Shown one piece after another: positions 24,031-36,037 of a stretch of 64,000 bases of DNA. This stretch comes from Apostichopus japonicus. Lineage: Eukaryota; Echinodermata; Holothuroidea; Aspidochirotida; Stichopodidae. Where the stretch lies: contig NC_092577.1 in assembly GCF_037975245.1 (NCBI RefSeq), forward strand, positions 28,512,398-28,576,397, given 5' to 3'. The notes under the pieces were generated by a model. The model had not been told where the DNA came from. It ran no database searches and worked only from the letters and a program-made list of their open reading frames with translations. Position 1 is the stretch's first letter. Every line of letters begins with the position of its first letter. Made by a program: the position numbers and the translations under genes.

Positions 24031-26147
24031 AGAAGATAGCCAAGACCTCGGGAAGAGAAAGAGGAACAGTCATAGTTTAAGCGCTGATCCCTATTATATA
24101 CACAGGTAGCCAGTGACAGATCAAGGATTACGGAAGGGGTGTGCGCCTCACCCTACCCCTTACATCGACAACTCCATTTTTGACGTTTCCATATTTCCTC
24201 TCTCACTAATGTATCTATATAAATACTATATATGGTCTATCATAACGCGTGTGCACTGAAAAAATAAACTAGTCAATATTACCACGGACTGACGTTAAAT
24301 TAGTCTGTAACGTTAGTCAATGCACATGGACTAGCAAAAATCTTCGTTTCATCGCTGCTTCTTAGTCAGTTTACACTGACTAAGGAAAATATAATCGCAG
24401 CTTAGTCGGTGGCGACGGACTAAGGTGTTTTAACCCATGGACTAAGAACGATACGGACACCCGATTTACGCCATAATCGTAGTTTAGTCGGTGTCGACGG
24501 ACTAATGTATTTTAACCCACTTCGATTCACTTCAATTTGGAAACCGAGAGGCAACGGCAGCTTGCTGGACTTGGCATAGTTTCAAACGATCACTCTAAGC
24601 AACTTTCAACCGTAAATCACCCAAGAAGGTCTTTACAAGAATGGAGGTATTAACTGCCATCATCGGCCTACCTGTTATTCCTTTAACTTGAAGGTAAAAT
24701 TAAAGTTAATTGTGAGGCCACTGGCACTAGTACTGTATTATGGTTAGTGTAACGCTACCGTTGTCACGTTGGCGTTTCGCAATACACAAGTGCAATGACA
24801 GTGAGTAGCCTATAGGCTTCTACTGGGTACTGCAGTGCATTCTCAACACTAAAGTGTGCATTCTAAACACCAATTAACAATGTGTTATGTGTGTATTGGG
24901 CTAGATTGAACAGTGGCACATAATCTTCTAATTTATTCCCAAACAAATGCTGGAACTATAAGTCTCAATAGTTTATTTGAAGTCTACACTCATTTGGTAA
25001 AGATTTCCTGTAATTTCCCATGTGAATCTAAATGGTTAGGCTTTGTGATATTGAATAAGCAAGGCTAGACTTTCAAACGTACAGTCACAGTAAGCTGAAC
25101 AAATTATGTTGGCTAGTCAACGGTATTATATGTTGCGAGCAGTCAGGATGCACGCTTCAGTTCTATTTAACCTTTTCATTTATCATTTTTTAGTATTTAA
25201 TTTCCGGTCACGCCCAGGAAACAATTGCGACATTCCTTCACGGTCGACTTGTTTACTGTAAGAAGTATTAACCGTTTTTTCTCAGGAAAGCTTGATAGTC
25301 TGAAGTTATTATAACATGTGCTTTTAGTATACTGCCAAAAGAGTAAGTTGTTGTATTTGTATTGATATTTTATGTAGAAGTAACAGAAAATTTAGTATGT
25401 TTAGTTTGGTCTATTTGCACGTTTTTTTTCTATCCAATGTAGTGCAGGGTTCACTTGCGCGAATTCAAATTATTCTGTTTATGTATATGTATATGCATCG
25501 ATTCGTAGATTATGATGTTTTTTTGACATTTATTTGTAATTCAAGCATATCTGTTTAGTAGCAAAGTTTAAAGGTTAAGATTAATTAGTTTTCTCTTTTT
25601 GGTCCTAGATTGAATGAAACTCATTGACGTAAATAATAGATCAGATGATACAGTTTAACGCAGTTGCTAAAACTCTGGGTATTCTCTAGTCTTCTCCGGT
25701 CCATTATGTACTTTAGTACTACTAGTAAGACTAAATCAAAACGACCGAAAGACAAACTTAGTGTAACAAAGTACTGATTCTCCTCTAGCCTAGGTCTAAA
25801 CAGGCTTGTTATGTGAGCAAGCAAAATAACAACTAAAAACTATTGGGCCTATAAATAAGTTGGCTCAGTGCATTTCTGTTTCTAAAATTTTATATTTTTA
25901 AAGATCATAAAAACAAACAAAGATTTAGCCCATGTTTTATTATCTCTGTATTCTGGGCATTTGATTCTGGTTGCAATGGTGATGACACTCTCGTTCAAAT
26001 TTTCAGCTTTATGCAGTCTGCTTCAAACTTTGGGATTGTGTTTTGAGACTATAGTGGAAGCAAATCTCACATAACTTTGTGGTGACAACTTTATTTAATT
26101 TTTTTTTTTCAAATGATGAATACTTTGCTGTTTCTTTTTTCCAGCAG

Positions 26148-26356
26148 GAATTGAAAAGCCAAATATCTAAGTCAAGGGTGAGGTTTCCTGTGATGTATGA
26201 CACCAGTGTGGAGGCAACAACAGAAGAGGAGAACTGTGTTATATATGGCTTAAAGACATGTTTTATGATGATATATTGGTACCCTCCGCAGAACAAAAGA
26301 GTTTATCCAAGAGTCCAAAAAGCAAAGGAACAAGTACCATAGAGAAAAAAGATGGA
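26148..26356 (+). pseudogene. Decayed coding exon inside the CACTA-like element
   Basis: An acceptor (TTTCTTTTTTCCAGCAG) precedes an open frame starting ELKSQISKSRVRFPVMYD. After about 35 codons the sensible reading moves one base to a frame with KDMFYDDILVPSAEQ and KSPKSKGTSTIEKKDGR, ending at a GTGAGT donor after GGAAGA. The next exon-like block starts at 28225 in the matching phase (VNNGADFGFLKTSGR) and soon meets a stop. This looks like a captured host gene or an old element protein broken by a frameshift. I do not recognise the family. Confidence 0.4.
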
Positions 26357-26479
26357 AGAGTGAGTTTAACTATTGTACCCAACTGTTTAATGATATTAAA
26401 GATACTTTTAAAAAAAAACAGTCTAGTATATCATTAACGTGCAAGCTTCATAAGTTTGGTCAAATTTTCACTGATCTGT

Positions 26480-27972
26480 AGAGCGGGAGTCCAGAGGGTT
26501 TGGTTAGCTGGGAAGGTAACCAATTGCCTGGTACATCACAATGTTCACAATGCATTCCTGTACATGAAACCTGACGACTGGCAAACCGACTGTGGTGGAT
26601 GTGGCTGGGAGAGCAATTTTAAAGTCACCTAATAGCTAACCTAGATCAGCTTTCATGGTAAGCACATCAAAGTAAGAACAATGTGTTGGTGGTGGGGTAC
26701 CCCTGCCAGTGATCAACAATTGACCCCTCACGGCTGACCTAGGTCAGCTCATGAGGTAACCACTTGAAACCTACTGGAAAATGTTGGTTAGGACTTCAGA
26801 TACAAGGGATGGTCATTGCCAGTATCTTTTATTGGTGGGGTACCCCTGCCAGTAGACCCCCAATATGCCCATCCCCTCATTGACCTAGGTGAGCTCATGA
26901 TTTGACCAGTTGAAACCTACAGGAAAATGATAGGTATCACTTCATATGTAAGGATGGGCATTTCCAGTATTTTATATTGGTGGGCCACCACTGCCAGAGT
27001 CCGCCCATCCCTTACATATAGAATCCTGTCAATCATTTTCCAGTAGTTTTCAACTGGTTAAATCATGAGCTGACCTAGATCAATGAGGGGGGGGGGGGGG
27101 CATTTTGGGGGTCTACTGGCAGGGGTACCCCAGTAATATAAATTACTGGAAATGCCCATCCCTTACATATAGAGTCCTGCCAATCATTTTACAGTAGTTT
27201 TCAACTGGTTACCTCATGAGCTAATCTAGGTCAATGGGGGTCGGGGGATGGGCATTTTGGGGGTCTACTGTCAGGGTTACCCCACCAATGTAAATGACTG
27301 GAAATGCCCATCCCTTACATATGAAGTGATACCTATCATTTTCCAGTAATTTTTCAACTGGTTATCTCATGAGCTGACCTAGGTCAATGAGGGAATGGGC
27401 ATTTTGGGGTCTACTGGCAGGGGTACCCCCCCAATATAAATTACTGGAAATGCCCATCCCTTACATATGAAGTGATACCATTTTCCAGTAGTTTTCAACT
27501 GGTTACATCATGAGCTCATCTAGGTCAATGGGGGATGGGCATTTTGGGGGTCTACTGGCAGGGGTACCCCACCAATAGAAATTACTGGCAATGCCCATCA
27601 GTTGTATCTGAAGTTCTAACCAACATTTTCCAGTAGGTTTCAAGTGGTTACCTCATAAGCTGACCTAGGTCAGCCTTGAGGAGTCAATTATAGATCACTG
27701 GCAGGGGTACCCCACCACCAATAATTACTGGCAATGGCCATTTGTTGCTCTTGGGGCCATACCTGACACATTGTACTTACTTTGATGTGTTACCATGAAA
27801 ACTGATCTAGGTTAGCTATCAGGTGACTTAAAAATTGCTCTTCCAGCCACACCCACCACAGTCGGTTTGCCAGTCGCCTGGTTTCATATACAGGAATGCA
27901 CTGTGAACATTGTGATGTACCAGGCAATTGGTTACCTTCCCAGCTAACCAAACCCTCTGGGCTCCCGGTCTA
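26480..27972. repeat. Large inverted repeat with tandem 150-bp units
   Basis: The left arm (26480-26700: CCAGAGGGTTTGGTTAGCTG ... GACTGTGGTGGATGTGGCTG) is matched in reverse by 27700-27972. Between them lie tandem units of about 140-150 bp, each with TACTGGCAGGGGTACCCC, GGAAATGCCCATCCCTTACA and a CATGAGCTGACCTAGGTCAA segment. They run one way in 26690-27000 and the other way in 27000-27730. The whole could fold into a hairpin of about 1.5 kb. Minus frame 27828-28043 is a by-product. Confidence 0.85.
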
Positions 27973-28224
27973 TTGGGATCATTATTAACATGATTAACAT
28001 AATTATTAAGCTTTGAAAAATAACTTGGTGTTATGCTGTGCAAAGCTAATAATTATTTGGTAAAGCTGCTATTCCTGGCTTATAATTTGAGGGACCTAGA
28101 TTTAAATGTATACCTCCCAATATGTTATAAAATTTTAATGTAAATGTAAATGTATGATAATGTGAGTTATCATGTGCTATATCTGTATCTGTGCTTACAC
28201 GTATATCATATTTTCTGTTCACAG

Positions 28225-28299
28225 GTCAATAATGGTGCAGATTTTGGCTTCCTGAAGACAAGTGGGAGGCCATTTGTGGTTAAGAGAAACACTCTTTGT
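28225..28299 (+). pseudogene. Second decayed exon inside the CACTA-like element
   Basis: It follows a TTTTCTGTTCACAG acceptor. In phase with the previous exon it reads VNNGADFGFLKTSGRPFVVK and then meets a TGA. A one-base shift reopens a long frame containing LREDLTGVDLGY-like text (28262-28600), so a frameshift probably divides the original exon. No family recognised. Confidence 0.35.
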
Positions 28300-30340
28300 T
28301 CGTGAAGACTTAACTGGTGTCGATTTGGGGTACCACTTTAAAACGAAAGTGATGAGGAACCCTTGCCCAAGATTCAACTTTGCATTATTGTGCAGTGCTA
28401 TACTTTTGCGATTCATGTTTGATCCATTAACTTGTCTTAACTTTGTTGGAATAAGATCATATTTTCAGATTTTTGTTTACAGTGATTTCTTCTCTATCTG
28501 TCGAAAGTCAGCCTTTGTAGACATCAGAAGTTTTATCAGAAATAAATACTGCCAACGTACACATTATTTGTGTTTCTTCTGCTCTCTTTTCTTTCAGTGA
28601 TGCTAGTCAGTGAAACTAGTCGGGTTTAATTCTTTCAGTGATTCTAGTCAGTGCAACTAATCAGTCGATACCGACTAAGAAAGGTTAGTCGGGAGAGGCA
28701 CCATCCTGACTAATGTAAAACCTGCTATAAACTAGTCGCTGGCTCATATAAATTAGTCGGTAAAGAGCGACAAATGTCACCAACTAATGTAACCGACTAA
28801 TATACATTTAACGACTAAGAAATTGTTGATCGACTAAGCTGACGGACTAAGATGACCGACTAAGAAATCCAACTGACTAAGGAATAAATTAGTCGGTATA
28901 GCAGCTGACTACGGCTATGTTAGTCGGGAGAGGCACCAGATGGACTAACGTTTTGTTAGTCGGTGAACCAATTTAAGTTTTCAGTGTGTGTGTATGGACG
29001 CCTTAAACAATTGAGCATTGAAATGCATTTTCCACGATGAACAGCCTCAAAAACTGTCTATGTGTGTAGTCAAAGGCGTAGGAGCCCAATTGGATTTGGG
29101 GGCTGTAATGACTTGCCCGAAAAAAAAGCCAAAATTTTTCGCGCGCTAAGCGCGTTCAACATATCGATGCCAATATCATACAAGCAAACATCGGTCATTA
29201 TATTGCATGGCATCGTGTACCTTACGGTCCGTGAAAGTTGCACAGTATACCGCCAAATGCTAATGTAAACAACGAAATATCCTATGTAGATGGAGAAAAA
29301 GCATACAGATCCATTTAGGTCAAAACTCTCTTTTACAGTAGTATTGTCGGCCAAGCTTACAACTTTATTTTAATTACCACGGAGATCATTTTTAAGCTAT
29401 TCATTGCTATTTATTTTTCTTTCAGTAGGTGTCCTAAAAAAATGGAAATAATTGGGTTGCCGGGGGGGGGGGGGGGGCTGCAGTCCCCGCCTCCTACGGG
29501 ACCTACGCCTATGTGTGTAGCGTTCGGTTTCGATATACCTGATATTGGAAATATCTGCTATTTTTCTGTTCCTTCAACCAAGTTTTATAATAGCCATTAC
29601 AAGAGGTTGCAATATTTATACACCAATAAATTAACTGTGTCGGAATTTTCGAAAATTTCCTTACCAACATTATTCATCATACTTTCCTCTACTCGTGCAA
29701 TTTTGACCTGTCTGTTAGGGGGTTTTTCTATATTGGTTATCCATAGATTAAATTTTGTGCAACATTATGGGTATGTTTTCAAGTGATTTTATTCACAAGA
29801 AATCTGAATTTTCAAATTCCCAACAAATAATGGGCTTAAAACCTTGAAAAGTGGGGCTTTCGGATATTGTGGGCCGTGACGTAGAATCACCTACAAAAGC
29901 AATGAACCATAGGACATGCAATGAGGTCGAACATGATGTGTGACTGGTGACAATCTTCAAAAAGGTTATGGATGGAAAAAAAAAAAAAGTTTTTCGCGCG
30001 CTCGGCGCGCGTTCAACATGTTAATGTCAATATCATATAAGCAAGCATCGGTCATTACATCGCATGGCATCGTGTGCCGTACGGTCCGTGAAAGTTGCGC
30101 AGTAGCCTATACCGCCGGATGCTAATGTAAACAACGAAATGTCATATGTAGATGGAGAAAAAGCATACAGGTCCAATTATGTCATTATGCAGTGAGGTCG
30201 AACATGATGTGTGACTGGTGACAATCTTCAAAAAGGTTATGGATGGAAAAAAAACTATTGGGAAATACTTGGTTCTCAGGCAAAAGTGTACATCTGGTTC
30301 GTCATTTTCAAGCCCGAGAAGTGCCATTTCCGGTGATCTG

Positions 30341-31384
30341 ACGCCCATGTATTTCTCCAAACCAAATTTCTAAGCCATGAGATCTAAAACTTAAGGAGGT
30401 TTAGGAGCATCATTAGGTCTGGGAAGTGTTATTTCCGGTGATCTGGGAGGTATATTTGCCCAAAAAATCGTACGCTACGCGCGAACCCATGGTCGCGCTC
30501 CGCTTAGATAGTATCAGAGAGCATACACGCGTCCCCACCATTATCCAACACTGATCTGCGCCCATGCTCAAAACTGTCGATGTGTGTATAGTGTTCGGTT
30601 TTGGAAATATCTGGTATATTTTTATTTCCATCAACGAAATGTTTTAATTGCGGTCTGAATTTTCGAAAATTCCCTAACCAACATTCTTCATCATACTTCA
30701 TCATACTCGTGCAGTTTTGACCCGTCTGTTAGGGTTTGAAGGAGGTTTTTTCTATATCGGTTGTCCATAGATGATATTTTGTGCAACATTATGGGTATGT
30801 TTTGAAGTGAATTTATTCACGAGAATTGTGAATTTTCAAATTCTGAACAGTGGGGCTGACGGATACTGTGGGCCGCGATGAAGAATCACCTACAAAAGCA
30901 ATGATCCACAGGATATGTGATGAAGTCGAACATGATGTGTGACTGGTGACAATCTTCAAAAAGGTTATAGATGAGAAAAAAAGGGTATTTGGAAATACTT
31001 GGTTCTCAGGCAAAAGTGTACATATGGTTGGTCAGTTTCAAGCCCGAGAAGTGCCATTTCCGGTGATCTGGGGGTACCAAAACCAGAAATTTGCTTGTAC
31101 GCTGCGCGCCAACCAATGGTGGCACTCCGCGTAGAAAGTAATACGCGCCCCCCGGGTTGGAAAATCCTGCATACGCCCCTGGTTAAATGCAGCTTTTCAA
31201 GGCCTGGGCAGTGCCATTTACTGCAATCTGGGAGGCAATATTTGCCAAAAGATTCTTGTGCACTTCGCGCCAACTTATGGTGGCGCTCCACTTAGATAGT
31301 GAGCCAGCAGTTATGACTTTTTATTTCATCAATGGCCTGCAACCCCCCCCCCCCCCCACTTCTGACAAGAAATCTCCGCCACTG
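30341..31384. repeat. 1.04-kb segmental direct repeat, copy 1
   Basis: Near-identical to 35814-36853, from ACGCCCATGTATTTCTCC to ATCTCCGCCACTG, with only a handful of single-base and homopolymer differences. Here the left edge cuts element C in the middle (only its right end, GATCTGCGCCCATG, is present), so this is the derived, truncated copy. It contains three GCGCC modules and a family A end. Confidence 0.9.
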
Positions 31385-32707
31385 ATCTGAGTTGATACAT
31401 ATTGGTGTATATACAATATGATAAATGATATGTAGGTCATAAGGTCAGCGGATAGACCAACGGGTGGTTTCGAAGAACCCTGGGAAGACCACATCAGAAT
31501 ATACAAACTTTATCAATATATACTACAGTATAGGTGTGTATTTTGTTTTTTAAATCATGTTATGTAACTTACCAGGTAGAAACAACTAATCACAACAACA
31601 ATGTGGCACAACCATTTTAACAGATTGTTAAAAACAGATGATGATGCCAGAAATAAAAGTATGAGTTCATGTGTATAAGAATTTGGAATTTTGGAAGCTA
31701 GTCAAGTTTTGAGGAAGATGGTAACGAAGCTCTTAAAGAGCAATGGCGTGCCGTTATAACGATTCCTCGTTCTGATAAACAGTTAATAGACTTTGCACAA
31801 CTTCGTAGATATAATCCCTCCGTATCAAAGTGTAAATTTTGTAAACCAGTATACAATGACGAAGCAGGCTTTGGGATTTGAGCTGGTTTCCAATAACCTT
31901 TTTTGTTGGAATTTTAAAAAACAAGTTTTGGAATGAATATCTTTCTTTCTTTCCCAAAAAAACCCTCAAAAGCACCAATTTTTTTCCAATTCTTTGTGCA
32001 GATGATTGCATTTTTTGAGAACAAATAATTCATAACAATCAACCGCAAAGTACAAGGTTAACAACACTCCTGTTACAAAGATTTCCATCCTGAAAGCAGT
32101 CAATGATGCGTTTCCAATATTTCCTGTGATTTGATTGCAAGGCTAAAAGTACCTTGACATCATTGTCTGCAAACATTCTTGCATCTATTGTGCTCAATGA
32201 ACACAATGTATTTTAATTAAATAAGAATAATAATAATATTAACAATACTTATTTCTATAGCGCATTATACCGACGTTACCAATGCAACTAACAGTAACGT
32301 TTCTGTCCCCTGTTAGTTAGTAACACAATAAACAGTTTTCAAAATATATTCCTTTTAAGTCTGATAAAATATAGACCAAACATGGAGTCTAAAATTTGCC
32401 TAAACATACATGGCACTACTGACTTTGAAATTTTAATTCGATGAATGATTTTTTTTTCCTTTGCAAGAACCCGATGCTAATCCAAAATGAACTGCTGTCC
32501 CTACGCTGTTTGCCGTACTACTTCAAGGAGCAACAATTTTAGCAGGCTTTTGAGGGGATGATATGTTTGTTTCTCTAGTTATAATTAGTTTGGAGTAATT
32601 ACTATTTGCCATACACACCAGCAAAAGTTTGTGTAGTGGAATCAAGTATTGTGAACAAATTTTCATTGCTCTCTATAATGCGAATAACTCATTACTTTAG
32701 CTTTTGG
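31385..32707. other. Intergenic, no gene seen
   Basis: Non-coding. A TTTCTATAGCGCATTATACC motif at about 32250 resembles the conserved part of the SINE at 59.6 kb and may be a small fragment of it. Confidence 0.5.
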
Positions 32708-34031
32708 CATGGGCGGCGATCCTAGGGGGGGGGGAACATATCCCCCCATGAAAATGGGTGGAGGGGATGTAATACACCATATCCCCCCCACCAAATGCCA
32801 GGGATAAGAATATTTTCATGCCTACATTTATGCATCATCGTGAATGTACGGCTCTTCTTTAGCTTCATTTCTCGCCTACCTGCATAAACGCAGTGCGATC
32901 TTTTCAAATAAAGCGTCTTTATAAAGCAAGAATAGTTACTGTAGGCTTCATTGGCCCTATAACAACAAAAGGTATTATTGCGCCCACGGTATTGATATAG
33001 TACATATATGCACCCTCATAGTATTCATATAGTCCCTATAGTAGGCCTACACACGTACATGTACCCTCGAACTAACGCCTAAAACCTATAATATGGTATT
33101 TTGTCTGGCAATCTGAAATGTAGCTGTAATGCAGAAATAATTATTCCCAAACGTATGCTGTTGTCAGTGAATAGTCGTAGTGAATACCTAACGTATACTA
33201 TGCACCTAAGACACATTACACAGATATTTTTAATGGGCAGGTTCAACCTCTGAACGCTTTAGACCCCCAGGCGCAAAGTGAGATGTTTTCAGGCAGGCGG
33301 GTCAAAATCCTACTTCCAGGACTGTCATTTAATGTCCCCATCCCACCAACATGAGTACAGCTGTCCACTTGCAGAGATTGCAAACACTTTCCTCTCCTGG
33401 CAAATGGCAACGGAACTTGGGGATGGAGACTTAGCCTCTCCTATATTAATTTATTAGTTTTCATAGAGAAAGGAGTGGAGGGAAGTTTTGGTATCAGATG
33501 TTGATACCAAAGTGTGAACCAGGGACCTCCAATTGTCACCGCATGCGAGCACTCTACCATCGTACTGCCCGACCAAGTTAGCCTACATTTGCTAGGTCGT
33601 CGCGTTATTCCCTAAGTTCAACTCATCAGGTTTTCCCTAGCTAAAAAGCAAACGGAATGTAACTATGTGTAATTGTGTATTGCATGTGTATAGGCCTATA
33701 ATAGCCTGCATGAGGCTATTTTCTTCATCGAGTAATATAAAAGAGCTCTCGAACATTCTAACGTAGCGCCTGAAGCAAGATTGACAGCCGCAATTTCCCC
33801 AAAATAACACCAGAAATTAAAGAAAGTATTTTGGATTCTGATTATGAGATATTTCGGACATGATATCCCTATTTTAAATTTGGGTATATGCCGCTTGGAA
33901 ACCTCGGGAAGTGCCGTTTCCGGCCATCTAGAGGGTTTGTAAATCCCAAAAGTTTCGTGTACGCTTCGCGCCAACCCATGGTGGCGCTACGCTCATATCC
34001 CCCCACTCGGAAGTACGGATCGCCGCCCATG
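32708..34031. mobile_element. hAT-like non-autonomous transposon (family B), 8-bp target duplication
   Basis: Perfect 15-bp terminal inverted repeats, CATGGGCGGCGATCC at 32708 and GGATCGCCGCCCATG ending at 34031. They are flanked by identical 8-bp direct repeats GCTTTTGG (32700-32707 and 34032-34039). An 8-bp target duplication is characteristic of hAT elements, though a few other superfamilies share it. The 1324-bp interior has no transposase. It holds a tRNA-derived SINE (33240-33610) and a GCGCC module near the right end (33893-33995). Perfect ends and duplication indicate a fairly recent insertion. Confidence 0.85.
33240..33610 (-). mobile_element. tRNA-derived SINE nested in the hAT-like element
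   Basis: On the minus strand the head reads GGGCAGTACGATGGTAGAGT then GCTCGCATGCGG, with a downstream GGTCCCTGGTTCACAC: an A-box/B-box arrangement of a pol III promoter derived from a tRNA. The remaining body runs to about 33240 with no coding capacity. It lacks an intact acceptor stem, so it is not a tRNA gene. Confidence 0.6.
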
Positions 34032-34039
34032 GCTTTTGG

Positions 34040-35482
34040 AGACCATCAGCATGTGCATTTTGATGAATGAAGCAATATGTCTTTCGATTCTGTTGTGTTC
34101 CTGTACTTAGTTGACACATATTTTAAAGGTTTCACATTTTGCAGGTGAAGACTTGTTTGATGATGTGTATTTTGTTAGCTTTCAACGTTTTTAGACATTT
34201 TGTGAGTGAAAAAAAAGTAATTGATGATGATATTAGCAATATATGTCAGACTTAAAGGGTGTGAAGACTCGGGCAAAAAGAAACGTCTAAATGCCGGTAA
34301 TCTGACCTAGTTACGAATGAGGTGTAACAGAAGTATTAGACAGCACCATCGATCCCAGAAAATATACACACACCTTGCTACCGTCGGTAATTAGACACTC
34401 GTGTACAGTCAGTAGTACACTTATCTTGTTATCTTGAGAGTTATCAACACTTATCTTGAGAGATTGTTTCCACTAGAGTCTCATATAAGTCTGTTGTTTC
34501 CAAATGACAGTCTAGAAATATTTTTTACGAGTAGAAACTTTAAGTTATCAACTTACTTTAATGAATTTAGAACACTGTATTTAGAGGACAATATTGATGG
34601 CCTTATAAGATAAGTGTCTTGTTCTTAAAGAGGCCGTGACATGAAAAATCCAACTACTCGAGAGTAACTTCCTCTGAATCTATGAGAAAATCTATGCTCA
34701 AAACTAAGGACTTATAAGAAATTAACGTTTTAATAATCGCATCCGAAAACAGACCACTGAAAAATGCGATTTCAAAACAAGACAACGACGTCATGTTAGG
34801 AACACAAGTGCCAAGCCCAGGCATGTATATACCGGATGCGCGACGATCATACCGTCCCACATACACGCACATTTACACTGAAAGAAGTACCACTGTATTA
34901 CGCTATATCCAGTGGCGGAGAAACAGGGGGGTTGGGGGGGTTTTAACCCCCCCACTTTTTGAAGAGGGGGGGTTGGCCCACACAATCAACCCCCCCTAGT
35001 TTTAGCCAGTAATGTTCTGTTATAGCCTATGTTATGTGCTCCAAATGGCATAATAAATCAAATTATTGAATTTGAAATTGTTAAAGTCATTTCGACCTTT
35101 TACCTGGTAGGCTACATCAACAATTAACGACCGAAAACCGAGTTAGAATTGACCCACACATTATTTCTAGCCCCTTTCCCCCACCTTGCGCATTGGAACT
35201 TGTAGCTCATAGCGCTAACTTCACCCCACAACAGACATACACAAAATAACGTTTTGTTGCTGTTGAATAGCTTTGGAACTGTATACACTTGCCAACTTCA
35301 ACGAGGTGAAGGAAGGAAAAGAAAAAGAAGAAAGAGAGAAAAGGATGGAGTAGAAAATACGGGAAAACGGGAAGAGAAAGAGGAACAGTGACAAAATTAT
35401 TCGAATTTGTAAAGCAAACAGCAGATATCACATCATATCAGTGAGCATGAAAATGGCGTTCCACGATAAACAGCCTCCAAAC
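34040..35482. other. Intergenic with short repeat fragments
   Basis: No gene seen. At 34913-35000 a CAGTGGCGGAG end is followed by G-run/C-run hairpins, a short relative of the element at 2891. At 35309-35482 a third, short fragment of the family A element is present (purine stretch and CCACGATAAACAGCCTCC). Confidence 0.55.
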
Positions 35483-36037
35483 CATGGGCGCAGATCCTGG
35501 TGAAGACAGCGGGACGCGTCCCCACCAACTTTTTCAGTAGTGTGGACATGATATACCGTGTCCCCACCAATTTGTCTTGACCAATAGCTGCATTTCAAGT
35601 TCCCCTGTATTGAACTTTGGCGCAGTTTGATCCAGCATTGTGCAAATGACATGCAGCAGTTCTCATTTTATTGTATTGTATCCACAGTTGTTAAATATAG
35701 GACGGAAATCGCATTTGCGGCAGTCTATATTTGTTTTCTGGGAGAGGACCCCAGACCCATCGTATATACAAAAGTCTACTTGGATTATTTGACCCCTGAT
35801 TTTCTTTCTGCAGACGCCCATGTATTTCTCCAAACCAAATTTCTAAGCCATGAGATCTAAAACTTAAGGAGGTTTAGGAGCATCATTAGGTCTGGGAAGT
35901 GTTATTTCCGGCGATCTGGGAGGTATATTTGCCCAAAAAATCGTACGCTACGCGCGAACCCATGGTCGCGCTCCGCTTATAGTATCAGAGAGCATGCACG
36001 CGTCCCCACCATTATCCAACACTGATCTGCGCCCATG
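35483..36037. mobile_element. Small TIR element (family C), 8-bp target duplication
   Basis: Ends CATGGGCGCAGATC and GATCTGCGCCCATG are perfect 14-bp inverted repeats. They are flanked by CTCCAAAC (35475-35482) and CTCAAAAC (36038-36045), an 8-bp target duplication with one difference. The element sits in family A sequence (CAGCCTCAAAACTG is continuous in other copies). It is 555 bp with no coding capacity. The termini resemble the hAT-like element at 32708 (CATGGGCG start), so the two may be related. Confidence 0.8.

Larger units (their letters stand above)
24254..28986. mobile_element. CACTA-like (CMC-type) non-autonomous transposon, 4.73 kb
   Basis: The ends are CACTGAAAA and TTTTCAGTG. 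Both subterminal regions (about 24270-24510 and 28600-28970) are packed with short repeats of TTAGTCGG/GACTAA in both orientations, the hallmark of CACTA/EnSpm-type subterminal binding sites. The insertion point is proven by the family A copy at 15242-17173, which carries the uninterrupted sequence (reverse strand CGCGTGTGTGTGTATGG, at about 16782). The filled site has two TG units on the left and three on the right against four in the empty site, consistent with a 2-bp TG duplication, although TG slippage cannot be excluded. No CACTA transposase was recognised. The interior holds a decayed spliced gene fragment and a large inverted repeat. Confidence 0.85.
23858..31181. mobile_element. Family A element, inverted and heavily interrupted copy
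   Basis: It begins CAGGTGCGTATCCAGG at 23858. Read backwards it follows the 15242-17173 element: purine tract, a block with TAGCCAGTGACAGATCAAGG, then after the CACTA-like insertion (24254-28986) the block from TGTGTATGGACGCC to about 30340. A further family A end, with CCTGCATACGCCCCTG, lies at 31166-31181 inside a duplicated segment. The flanks at the two ends do not match (GATAT versus GTTAA), so the right limit is probably rearranged. An internal segment (about 29130-29330) is repeated at 29990-30190. No transposase was seen. Confidence 0.7.

Noticed and set aside
24254-24258. Alternative assignment of the 4.7-kb insertion to hAT
   Set aside because: The empty-site comparison allows only a 2-bp duplication, not 8 bp, and the subterminal repeat clusters fit CACTA-type elements.
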